A stretch of 22,744 nt of DNA from CAZTAR01 sp043813895 (GTDB lineage Bacteria > Planctomycetota > Phycisphaerae > UBA1845 > UTPLA1). The stretch lies in NCBI GenBank assembly GCA_043813895.1, contig JBDRKQ010000233.1:1-22744 (forward strand), written 5' to 3'. The translations under genes and the position numbers were made by a program. Positions 15,999 to 22,744 of this stretch are shown here, in pieces (positions within the stretch are counted from its first letter, which is position 1; each line of letters begins with the position of its first letter). Below the pieces are notes generated by a model that ran no database searches, was not told the DNA's origin, and saw nothing but the letters and a program-made list of their open reading frames with translations.

Positions 15999-18704
15999 AT
16001 GACAACGCTGACTGCAGCAACGCCATCCAGTGGAAAAGCCCTGACGTCGAGCCGGCTCGTTCCTGCGGCCGCCTCATCACAAGCAGGCCTGTCCGGTGCT
16101 GATCTAGTGCGAATCATTCGGCACCGGCTCGTTTTCATCATTATCCTGTGGATTGTATCACTGGGGATTACCACCGGGTTCACCGCGCTGATGATCAAGT
16201 ATTACCCCAGTTATGTCGCTGAATCCTATATTTGGGTGGAGTCGATTAACCCCGTCAACGTGCTGAATCCTTTGGAGCGAGTGACGATTAGGGAGGACGA
16301 GATCGAGAGGACGCTCTCAGACCAGGCCCTGATGGTGGAGAGCCCTGCGGTGCTGCTTGAGGCGTTGAAAGACGCGGAATTGCGCGCCACGTCGTGGTGG
16401 TCGGAGGCGGAGAGGGAACAAGTCGAAGAGAATGAAGACCCGATGGAGCTTTTGGAGGAGATGATTCGGGCCGCGCCGGTGAGGGAGTCCAACTATTTGC
16501 GGGTTTCGGCATCGTGGAGGGTCGCGAATGAGGTGGCTATCCTTGTGAACACGGTTGTCGAGAAGTACGAGAGCCGGGTAGAGGAACTCCAGAAGAACGA
16601 CATCCGCACGAATGAAGAGCAGTTAACCAGCGAGCTGAATCGTGCGATGAAGCAATTCGACGCCAAGCGGCAGGAAATCGAGACGCTCCAGGCTACGGAA
16701 GAGGTCTTGATGAACGCGGCCGACGGAGGCCCGAGCGAACGGTTGCTGACCTTGATGGCGTTGGTGACCGAGTTGGAAATCGAGATGCTGGGGCGCAAGA
16801 CTCAGTGGGAAGCTCTGCAAAACGCCACGCCGGAGCAATTGCCCATCACACCTGACCTCATGACGATTCTGGACCATGATCCGATCATTCTGGAGCAGAG
16901 CAGGCGGCTGCAGACTGCGGAGGACGCCTTGGGTATGGCGAGGGAGCGGTTTGGCGAGAACCACCGCGTTGTGCGAGAATCGCTCGTCGTTCGCGACTCC
17001 ATAGCCGATCGCTTGGCGGAAGAGCGTGCGGTCAAGATCGTCAGGTATCAGAGCGACCAGATCAGCCAGGCGCGGCGGGGCTTCCTCGAGGCCCAGCAGC
17101 AGCTTCTCGAGTTGAAGGAGAGTCTATACGCCGCGCAAGCGGAGCAGAGGGACAGGGACAAGCAGTATGCCAGGTACCTTCGGCTCCTGGAGGAGCAGGA
17201 TCTACTCAAGACTCAGCTCGAGAACCTGCAGGAACAGAAGAACACGATGTCGGTCATGCTTCGGCACGAGAAGACGGTGCAGATCAAGGTTCGGTCTCAG
17301 GCGATCGAGCCGAGTCAGCGGAGCAGCCCTCAGTGGTACATCTGGCTGCCGGTCGGCGGGATGATCGGCCTGATGCTTAGTGTGGGTTTGGCCCTGTTAT
17401 TGGAGCTGGCGGATAAGTCTGTGCGGACGCCGCGCGACGTTCAGGATCTTGCCGTTCTCGGATTGATTCCGACGAGTGATGACGACGAAATAGAAATTGT
17501 GCGAGTGGAAACGGCGTGTGTGGATGCGCCGCATTCGATTGTCGCCGAGGCATTCAGAAACTTGCGGGCGAGTCTTTTCTTCAGCGCGCCTGCGGAGCAG
17601 CAGGGCGTCATTCTGGTGACGAGCCCGAGCGGTGGAAACGGGAAAACGACCATCGCATCGAACCTCGGCATATCGGTCGCGCTCAGCGGCCGGCGCGTGT
17701 TGTTGATTGACGCGAATTTCCGGCGCAGCCGCCTGCCTCGGCTTTTCCCCGATCTGAAGGCGGAAGGGCTGAGCAACTTACTCATCGGACAAGGTCGGCT
17801 TGCGGACCTGGCGACATCGACGTTCGTGCCGGGCCTGGACGTGCTGAGTAGTGGTCCGATCCCGCCCAATCCTGCCGAGTTGCTGGGCGGAAGCTATCTT
17901 CGCGATGTGATCGTGGAGGCGCGGTCTCAGTACGATCAGATCATCTTCGACGGACCGCCCGTGCTGCTCGTGAGCGATGCCATGGTTCTGGCGGGCGCGG
18001 TGGACGGCGTGCTCCTGGTGTGCCAGTACCGGGAGACGTCGCGAGGTGCGCTTCAGCGCACGCGAATCCAACTTGAGGCGATCAACGCCCGGGTGTTCGG
18101 CGCGGTGTTGAATCTCGTGGAGAGTCGAGCCGGCGGCTACTTCCGCAAGGCATACAGGGAGTTCTACGAGTATCAGGAGCCAGAGGAGGAAGAGGGTGTG
18201 CCGACACGGCCGCGGCTGGACGTGCGAGCGACCGCTGGTGCCGGGGCGATGGACGCTACTCCATCGGGCACAGCCTCCGAGACGGGGCAGATGCCTGTCG
18301 CACGTGCTGGCGGGGTCGGTACCGACGAGACCACGCCTCCGGGTGGCGGATCGGCTGAGGGGAGCGAAGGATCGGTCGCGATGGCGAGCGACGCGGTCTC
18401 ACCCCAGAAGCCGGCTGTCGCGCTAGAGAGCGACTCTGCCGGCGAGCACAAGATCGACGGTCTCGTCTTTGATGAAAGCGTGGACCTCGATGGGGAGTTG
18501 GGCCTGGATGATTCACCGGAGTTGGAGGGGCTCGACTCAGCGCTTCCGGAACTGGATCGCGAGATTGCGAAGCTCACCGAAGATGGGGCCGGAGACAGCG
18601 GCCTGGACATCGAGGGTGAGTTTAAACTCGAGGATCTGGACTTTGACGGCGATCTCGGCGAATCTGTTCCGGAAGACCCGGGCGTCGATCGGCCCGAGGA
18701 GTAG
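15999..18704 (+). CDS. Wzc-like polysaccharide co-polymerase / BY-kinase fusion with acidic tail
   Basis: Inner-membrane chain-length regulator fused to a bacterial tyrosine kinase. About 901 residues. Order: Ala/Ser-rich start; TM1 near 44-65; periplasmic Wzz-type domain and long coiled coil to about 440; TM2 near 448-468; CpsD-type kinase domain about 495-710. The kinase has Walker A SPSGGNGKTT (542-551), Walker A' LLIDANFRR (568-576) and Walker B IIFDGPP (648-654). Walker A' reads DAN where BY-kinases normally have DAD or DxD (Asn573). Four tyrosines (714, 719, 723, 725) follow the kinase domain, and a 176-residue Asp/Glu/Gly-rich tail ends the protein with repeated patterns such as DLDGELGLD and DLDFDGDLGE. 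The start is uncertain: ATG 15999 has no close Shine-Dalgarno, while TTG 15936 has GGAG ten bases upstream and would add 21 residues. Confidence 0.88.
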   Translation: MTTLTAATPSSGKALTSSRLVPAAASSQAGLSGADLVRIIRHRLVFIIILWIVSLGITTGFTALMIKYYPSYVAESYIWVESINPVNVLNPLERVTIREDEIERTLSDQALMVESPAVLLEALKDAELRATSWWSEAEREQVEENEDPMELLEEMIRAAPVRESNYLRVSASWRVANEVAILVNTVVEKYESRVEELQKNDIRTNEEQLTSELNRAMKQFDAKRQEIETLQATEEVLMNAADGGPSERLLTLMALVTELEIEMLGRKTQWEALQNATPEQLPITPDLMTILDHDPIILEQSRRLQTAEDALGMARERFGENHRVVRESLVVRDSIADRLAEERAVKIVRYQSDQISQARRGFLEAQQQLLELKESLYAAQAEQRDRDKQYARYLRLLEEQDLLKTQLENLQEQKNTMSVMLRHEKTVQIKVRSQAIEPSQRSSPQWYIWLPVGGMIGLMLSVGLALLLELADKSVRTPRDVQDLAVLGLIPTSDDDEIEIVRVETACVDAPHSIVAEAFRNLRASLFFSAPAEQQGVILVTSPSGGNGKTTIASNLGISVALSGRRVLLIDANFRRSRLPRLFPDLKAEGLSNLLIGQGRLADLATSTFVPGLDVLSSGPIPPNPAELLGGSYLRDVIVEARSQYDQIIFDGPPVLLVSDAMVLAGAVDGVLLVCQYRETSRGALQRTRIQLEAINARVFGAVLNLVESRAGGYFRKAYREFYEYQEPEEEEGVPTRPRLDVRATAGAGAMDATPSGTASETGQMPVARAGGVGTDETTPPGGGSAEGSEGSVAMASDAVSPQKPAVALESDSAGEHKIDGLVFDESVDLDGELGLDDSPELEGLDSALPELDREIAKLTEDGAGDSGLDIEGEFKLEDLDFDGDLGESVPEDPGVDRPEE

Positions 18705-18871
18705 AAGCCGAAATGCCAAAAAGGCCGAAATGCCCAAACGCCGAGAAACGACCCAGCGCCGATGGCGGGACGGCTACGAGCCGAAGGCGGTACACGAACG
18801 GGCGTAACGGCTGAATCTGGCCGCCAGTCCGGATTGCGTCAGTCGCAAAGAGGAGGCGACGCCACATTCAA

Positions 18872-18893
18872 CGTCCGACACGGGGGTCGGACG
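18872..18893. repeat. Compact hairpin, class C
   Basis: CGTCCGAC, six-base loop ACGGGG, GTCGGACG: a perfect 8-bp stem. It has the same 8+6+8 geometry as the class B hairpin at 9005-9026 but a different stem sequence. No T-run follows. Confidence 0.65.
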
Positions 18894-18928
18894 CTACAGT
18901 CTGAAGAACGGAAAGCGACGGACTATTG

Positions 18929-18949
18929 GCTAACAGCTAATGGCTGACT
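18929..18949. repeat. Heptamer tandem repeat
   Basis: GCTAACA, GCTAATG and GCTGACT follow each other directly. The ATG at 18940 that would lengthen kdsD lies inside this repeat, which argues against its use as a start. Confidence 0.5.
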
Positions 18950-18969
18950 GCCAGTCTTTCCCATCCCTC

Positions 18970-18975
18970 GGGAGG
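18970..18975 (+). promoter_or_regulatory. Shine-Dalgarno site selecting the TTG start of kdsD
   Basis: GGGAGG with a six-base spacer to TTG 18982. The upstream ATG 18940 has no such site. Confidence 0.65.
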
Positions 18976-18981
18976 CCGAAC

Positions 18982-19977
18982 TTGAGAGACTCGATTGAGC
19001 TGGCCAGGGGGATTATCAGTGAGCAATCGGTCGCGCTGGCGGCGCTGGCCGAGGCGGTGGGGGAATCCTTCCAGCGAGCCGTACTCCGGATTCTGCATTC
19101 AAACAGCCAGGTGATCGTGACGGGGATCGGCAAGAGTGGCCTGATCGCAAGGAAGGCGGCCGCAACGTTCGCGAGCACAGGAACACCGGCGGTGTTCATG
19201 CATCCGGTGGAAGGGTTGCACGGCGACCTGGGTTTGGTCGGCGATGATGCGACGCTGCTGGCGTTGTCGAAGAGCGGCCATACCGAGGAGTTGGTGAAGT
19301 TCGTCGGTCATTTTCGGCGGCTCGGCGGCGGCGTAATCTCGGTTTGCGAAACCGACGAGTGCCCGCTTGGCGAGTTATCTGATGTGCATCTGCCGATACC
19401 GGCGTGTCCCGAAGCGGGACCTCTGGCGCTCGCCCCCACAACCAGCACAGTGTTGATGTTGTCGCTTTGCGATGCCCTGGCGATGGCGCTTCTGGATGCG
19501 CGCGGATTCGACGAGGAGCAGTTTGCGAAGTACCACCCGGACGGCAGCCTGGGGCGGCGGCTGTTGACACGCGCGTGCGACCTGATGACGACCGGCGACG
19601 ATCTGCCAGTCACGGAGGGAGCATCGACGTGCAATGAATTGCTCCTGGAGATGACCGGCAAACATCTCGGGATGGCGTGTGTCGTTGACGGGGATGGCGC
19701 GTTGGTCGGCGTTTTTACCGACGGCGATCTGCGGCGTCTTCTGACGCGCTGTAAGACGCCATCTGGGTTGACGGCCGCGGAGGCATGGAGGCTGAGTCGC
19801 CGGGATCCCTCCGAGCCGCCGGTGAGGTGCTCCACTGTCAAGCCCACGTGTTTGGCTGTCGATTGCCTGCGCATCATGCGGGAGAGTGAGATCACGATGC
19901 TGGTCGTATCGGAGGACGGGGTAAGGCCGACGGGCATCGTCCGCTTGCAGGCTTTGGTGCGGGCCGGTATCGGATGA
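18982..19977 (+). CDS. kdsD: D-arabinose-5-phosphate isomerase (KdsD/KpsF type)
   Basis: Cytoplasmic isomerase that converts ribulose-5-phosphate to arabinose-5-phosphate, the first committed step of Kdo synthesis. The 331-residue form has a SIS domain followed by two CBS domains. Residues matching those implicated in E. coli KdsD catalysis are present: Lys51 in TGIGKSG, His80 in EGLHGDLG, Glu103 in SKSGHTEE, Glu144 in PEAGPLALAPT and His185 in HPDGSLGRRL. The first CBS domain carries GVFTDGDLRRLL near 244-255; the second ends near GIVRLQALVRAGI. TTG 18982 is chosen because GGGAGG precedes it at ideal spacing and the length then matches the family; ATG 18940 lacks a site and sits in a small tandem repeat. 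Its place after the export genes suggests Kdo for a capsule-like polymer or LPS. kdsA, kdsB and kdsC are not in the window. Confidence 0.93.
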   Translation: MRDSIELARGIISEQSVALAALAEAVGESFQRAVLRILHSNSQVIVTGIGKSGLIARKAAATFASTGTPAVFMHPVEGLHGDLGLVGDDATLLALSKSGHTEELVKFVGHFRRLGGGVISVCETDECPLGELSDVHLPIPACPEAGPLALAPTTSTVLMLSLCDALAMALLDARGFDEEQFAKYHPDGSLGRRLLTRACDLMTTGDDLPVTEGASTCNELLLEMTGKHLGMACVVDGDGALVGVFTDGDLRRLLTRCKTPSGLTAAEAWRLSRRDPSEPPVRCSTVKPTCLAVDCLRIMRESEITMLVVSEDGVRPTGIVRLQALVRAGIG

Positions 19978-20007
19978 GGAGGCCCCCGTCGCCACGGATG
20001 GAAGGGG

Positions 20008-20619
20008 ATGAGACTCAAACACTCGACAAGCATGGACACCGGGCGTTTGGCGCGAATGCTGAGCGACGCGGTCGCTGGCTGGCCGCACGATGGTTTGGAT
20101 GTGACCATCCGCTACAGCCGCAGCGCGGATTTCTCGGGTTCCTGCTACTACAACGACAATCAAGTCCGCGTCAACATCGGTCGGCACCTCGAGTACCCGT
20201 ACCGCATGGAGACGATGATCGCCCGACCACAGTCAGACAGACGGCATTGGTGGCGGGAGTTGTATTCGGTGGAACTGCGAGACGCCTATCATGTGGCCCT
20301 GTTCGTGTTCCTGCACGAGTTCTACCACTGGTTGGTGAAGCGTGCACGCCGGAACGTCAGGCAGAAGGAGGGCCGCTGCGATCGATTCGCAACACGGGTG
20401 CTTGTCGACCGTTACGGCGCGACCGTGCGAGATTCGAGGGGCAAGCCGGTCCCCAGGGAATCGTGGGACTTTCAGGATTTGGACGGCTTTGTCGCGGCGG
20501 CCATGAGGCGGCGGGGAAAACCGCGTCGCCGACCCAGCGTATCGAGGGGCTCGCCAGCCACTCCAGCGATTTCGGTCCCGCCGGACTGCGGCGAGCAGCT
20601 CTTGTTGTTCGAGTTCTGA
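20008..20619 (+). CDS. Small HExxH putative zinc metallopeptidase with clamp-like C-terminus
   Basis: I do not recognise a named family. The 203-residue protein has no signal peptide or membrane segment, so it should be cytoplasmic. FLHEFYHWLVK contains HEFYH (103-107), a zinc-binding HExxH motif. KEGRCDRFATRVL follows; its Glu121 is placed like the third ligand of gluzincins, as in ImmA/IrrE-type proteins (E-x-x-x-D-x-FA). The C-terminal 40 residues are basic and Pro/Ser-rich and probably disordered, ending EQLLLFEF. The QLLLF segment resembles the beta-clamp binding consensus QL(S/D)LF. ATG 20008 is 30 bases after kdsD and has only a very close AAGGGG; ATG 20032 is an alternative. A link to the polysaccharide cluster is not evident beyond position. 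Confidence 0.7.
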   Translation: MRLKHSTSMDTGRLARMLSDAVAGWPHDGLDVTIRYSRSADFSGSCYYNDNQVRVNIGRHLEYPYRMETMIARPQSDRRHWWRELYSVELRDAYHVALFVFLHEFYHWLVKRARRNVRQKEGRCDRFATRVLVDRYGATVRDSRGKPVPRESWDFQDLDGFVAAAMRRRGKPRRRPSVSRGSPATPAISVPPDCGEQLLLFEF

Positions 20620-20780
20620 ATGAGTGGTCGCCTGGGGACGAGCGATGGTCAGGCCGTTGGCGGCAGGCTCCACGCACGCGCCGTCAGGATGCTGCTTGGG
20701 GGTGCTGAGCGGCCCATGAAGAGGCATCATCGATGGACGTAGTGCTCTGTCACGGTTGAACTCATGGGTACGTGCAGATC

Positions 20781-20864
20781 GGGTGCCACTGGCGGCTTGC
20801 CCACCAGTGCCCGCTTCTCGACGTTGCTTGTATAACACTGGCGGACAAGCCGCCAGTGGCACCC
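20781..20864. repeat. Inverted pair of class A hairpin repeats
   Basis: GGGTGCCACTGGCGGCTTG (20781-20799) is the exact reverse complement of 20846-20864. Each arm contains its own hairpin: 20787-20809 (CACTGGCGG / CCACCAGTG, one mismatch, loop CTTGC) and 20836-20858 (CACTGGCGG / CCGCCAGTG, perfect, loop ACAAG). The pair therefore forms a nested palindrome similar to paired REP elements. Confidence 0.75.
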
Positions 20865-20949
20865 ATCAATCGAGCCGTGACGGAGCGATAGGTCACTCTG
20901 CAAAGCAGGAAACTGCGCTTATAGGATTCTCGCCGGGAGCACGCCCTGG

Positions 20950-20989
20950 TTGAATCCCGACCAGTTTCTTGCGACAATGGACGCGTCCA
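20950..20989 (+). promoter_or_regulatory. Candidate promoter with operator-like palindrome
   Basis: TTGAAT (20950-20955), 17-base spacer, GACAAT (20973-20978). Each box matches four of six sigma-70 positions. A perfect 12-base palindrome TGGACGCGTCCA (20978-20989) covers the expected transcription start, and its half GCGTCCAT recurs at 21008-21015. It would drive the lipoprotein gene starting 55 bases downstream. Confidence 0.35.
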
Positions 20990-21043
20990 GGCGAGCACAC
21001 ATCTTGAGCGTCCATCGCCCCCACGGGGTGGAGGAGGGAAATC

Positions 21044-22744
21044 ATGAAGCCACAACATCAGCGGCTTGGCTTGGTCTGTCTCGCTTCCGTCCTGATTCTA
21101 GGCCTTACACAGGGGTGCCTCAGGCGCTCGCCGGGTATCTCCACGGACGAAACGCTAGCTCTGTCGGAGGAAAGCCCTCGGCCCTCACTCGCGATGCTTC
21201 GGGCCGGGCGGGCGGCCATGCAGCGTAAGTACGCCAAGCTGGAGACCAAAGGCCCCAAACGCTTCGACCAGCCGCAAGAGGCCTGGAACTTCTGCTTGCA
21301 GCAGCGGCTCGGCAGCGGCCAGACCAGTCTCCCCCTCGAACACCTTCGCGTCGAGCTGGACAAGATCCGCGCCCGCGAGACCTTGCAGGCCAACCCGCGC
21401 GATGGTGGTTCGCTTCCTGGTGACGTGCAGGGGTGGAACGCCCTCGGCCCCGGCAACATCGGCGGGCGCACCCGCGCAATCGTGTTCGATCCCCAGAACC
21501 CCGACATCATGTACGCCGCCGGCGTGGCCGGGGGAATCTGGAAGTCCACCAACGGCGGCGTCGAGTGGGCCGTGACGGACGACTTGATGCTCAACCTGGC
21601 AGTCTCGACCATCGCCATCGACCCATCGAACTCCAACATCCTGTATGCCGGTACAGGCGAAGGCTTCCTGGGAGGGCGACCGGGCGTGCAGGGCCTGGGC
21701 ATCTTCAAGTCCACAGATGCCGGCGCCACATGGGCGCAACTCGCTGGGACCGTGACCGGCGTGCCGGAAGGTGCGTTTCATTACGTCAACAAACTTGTCA
21801 TCAGTCCTAACGACCCGACGCGTGTTTATGCCGCCACGCGGTTCGGCGTATGGCGCAGTCTCGATGCCGGGCAAACGTGGTCGGCGGTGCTGAGCAACCC
21901 CTACTACATCTCCGGCTCGCAGACGACCAACGGATGCCAATTGGGCTGCACCGATTTGGCTGTCCGCACGGACCGGAATCCAGATGTTTTGTTTGCCGCG
22001 TTCGGCAGTTCCCAGAAGGACGGTTTGTACCGCAGTGACGACGGCGGCGACACCTGGCTGGAATACACAACCGCGTCGTACCAAGGCCGCATGACGATCG
22101 CCATCGCGCCGAGTGACAATGACGTGATCTACCTGGCCATGGCCGACAATGGCGGCCTCTCCGGCTATGGGAGATTGGTCAGTGTTTTTCGAGCTGACGA
22201 CGGCGTCAACTTCTCGTCAGTCCTCGATTTCAACCACCCCTTTAGTCCGTGGCTGTTCAGCTACTTGTCAATCGCCACGGGGTGCTATGAGCATCCGGTG
22301 ATCTATTCGCAGGGTTGGTACGACAACATCATCGCAGTCGATCCGGTGGATCCCACTATCGTCTGGGTCGGTGGGATCAACGTATTTCGATCCGACGACG
22401 GTGGTCAGACGTTCGGGCTGGCTGGCTACTGGTTCTACTACCTGATGGACCCGCCGCCGCCAACCCAGATACACCCCGACCAGCACGCCATCGTCTTTCA
22501 CCCGGACTACGATGGCACCACGAACCAGGTCGTGTACGTCGGCAACGACGGCGGCCTCTTCCGCACGACCAATGCCCGAGCCGCCACGAGTCAGGAGGAG
22601 TGCCCGATCGGTCCCGATCCCGGACCACCTCCCGATATCGTTTGGGAGAACATGAACAACGGCTACGGCGTGACGCAGTTCTATCATGGTGATAGCGCCC
22701 GGGATGCAGACATGTTTGTCGGAGGCGCACAAGACAACGGTACG
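21044..22744 (+). CDS. Asp-box (BNR/VPS10-like) beta-propeller lipoprotein, 3' end missing
   Basis: Secreted beta-propeller protein of the sialidase/sortilin-like Asp-box type; such proteins bind or hydrolyse glycans or serve as surface proteins, and the sequence does not say which. At least 567 residues are visible; the frame stays open to the window end. The N-terminus has a signal sequence ending LGLTQGC (Cys25), an acceptable lipobox. Asp-box repeats (S-x-D-x-G-x-T-W type) lie at about residues 167 (KSTNGGVEW), 222 (KSTDAGATW), 271 (RSLDAGQTW), 330 (RSDDGGDTW) and 449 (RSDDGGQTF), between propeller strands such as IYLAM and VYVGNDGGLF. GGAGGAGGG just before ATG 21044 is a strong ribosome-binding site. 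The C-terminus is outside the window, so whether it carries an exosortase sorting tag is unknown. Confidence 0.88.
   Translation, partial: MKPQHQRLGLVCLASVLILGLTQGCLRRSPGISTDETLALSEESPRPSLAMLRAGRAAMQRKYAKLETKGPKRFDQPQEAWNFCLQQRLGSGQTSLPLEHLRVELDKIRARETLQANPRDGGSLPGDVQGWNALGPGNIGGRTRAIVFDPQNPDIMYAAGVAGGIWKSTNGGVEWAVTDDLMLNLAVSTIAIDPSNSNILYAGTGEGFLGGRPGVQGLGIFKSTDAGATWAQLAGTVTGVPEGAFHYVNKLVISPNDPTRVYAATRFGVWRSLDAGQTWSAVLSNPYYISGSQTTNGCQLGCTDLAVRTDRNPDVLFAAFGSSQKDGLYRSDDGGDTWLEYTTASYQGRMTIAIAPSDNDVIYLAMADNGGLSGYGRLVSVFRADDGVNFSSVLDFNHPFSPWLFSYLSIATGCYEHPVIYSQGWYDNIIAVDPVDPTIVWVGGINVFRSDDGGQTFGLAGYWFYYLMDPPPPTQIHPDQHAIVFHPDYDGTTNQVVYVGNDGGLFRTTNARAATSQEECPIGPDPGPPPDIVWENMNNGYGVTQFYHGDSARDADMFVGGAQDNGT

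Larger units (their letters stand above)
18705..18981. other. Repeat-containing gap between kinase and kdsD
   Basis: This holds an imperfect direct repeat (GCCGAAATGCC at 18707 and 18724), a perfect 8-bp hairpin at 18872-18893, a heptamer tandem repeat at 18929-18949 and the kdsD ribosome-binding site. I see no supported gene. Confidence 0.6.
20620..21043. other. Repeat-bearing intergenic region before the beta-propeller lipoprotein
   Basis: This 424-base stretch holds no supported gene. It contains two class A hairpins in opposite orientation (20787-20809, 20836-20858) and a promoter-like pair with palindrome just before the next gene. Open frames crossing it on either strand have no recognisable product. 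Confidence 0.6.

Noticed and set aside
18982..19977. Loss of a catalytic Glu in the KdsD SGHTEE motif
   Set aside because: Alignment from memory with E. coli KdsD (SGESSE) places the His at the position of Glu108; the Glu matching catalytic Glu111 is retained.
20233..20862. 209-codon minus-strand frame over the HExxH gene
   Set aside because: It is antisense to a protein with a plausible metal site, and it runs into the intergenic repeats.
20781..20864. CRISPR or transposon end
   Set aside because: There are only two inverted copies with no regular spacers, no target-site duplication and no transposase nearby.

Overview
This window is a GC-rich, double-membrane bacterial chromosome segment, most likely from a Planctomycetota-type organism. 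That assignment is inferred from the exosortase/EpsI/SLBB/TPR gene set, the secreted C69 peptidase, the unusual di-heme cytochrome, the Asp-box lipoprotein and the short dispersed hairpin repeats between genes; no rRNA or other phylogenetic marker is present. I see no tRNA or rRNA gene, CRISPR array, insertion sequence or phage gene.

Left part (1-7217). A block of hairpin repeats precedes a secreted C69-family Ntn-hydrolase peptidase (160-1803). A membrane-anchored endonuclease/exonuclease/phosphatase (EEP) protein follows (1923-2984). Three minus-strand genes come next: an unrecognised lipoprotein (3014-3670), a secreted di-heme cytochrome of the MauG/CcpA type (4072-5478), and a PglD/NeuD-like sugar O/N-acyltransferase (5995-6702). 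The acyltransferase is divergent from the large plus-strand cluster and may act on the same glycan.

Central part (7218-19977). This is an exopolysaccharide/exosortase locus, all on the plus strand: an SLBB polysaccharide-export lipoprotein (Wza-like), an exosortase, an EpsI-family partner overlapping it by one base, a 1512-residue membrane-anchored TPR protein, a Wzc-like chain-length/BY-kinase fusion with an acidic tail, and an arabinose-5-phosphate isomerase (KdsD) for Kdo supply. The expected scheme is that the kinase/co-polymerase controls chain length in the inner membrane, the TPR protein scaffolds in the periplasm, the SLBB lipoprotein exports polymer through the outer membrane, and exosortase/EpsI process C-terminally tagged surface proteins. 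No glycosyltransferase, flippase, polymerase or recognisable PEP-CTERM substrate lies inside the window, so the locus is incomplete here or split in the genome.

Right part (20008-22744). A small HExxH protein follows kdsD closely. It ends in a pentapeptide resembling the bacterial sliding-clamp binding motif. A repeat-bearing intergenic region then leads to an Asp-box (BNR/VPS10-like) beta-propeller lipoprotein that runs off the window end.

The observations I rate highest are the HExxH protein with its clamp-like C-terminus, the BY-kinase with an Asp-to-Asn change in Walker A' plus an acidic tail, the long insertion inside the first SLBB domain of the export protein, and a family of compact hairpin repeats confined to intergenic DNA.
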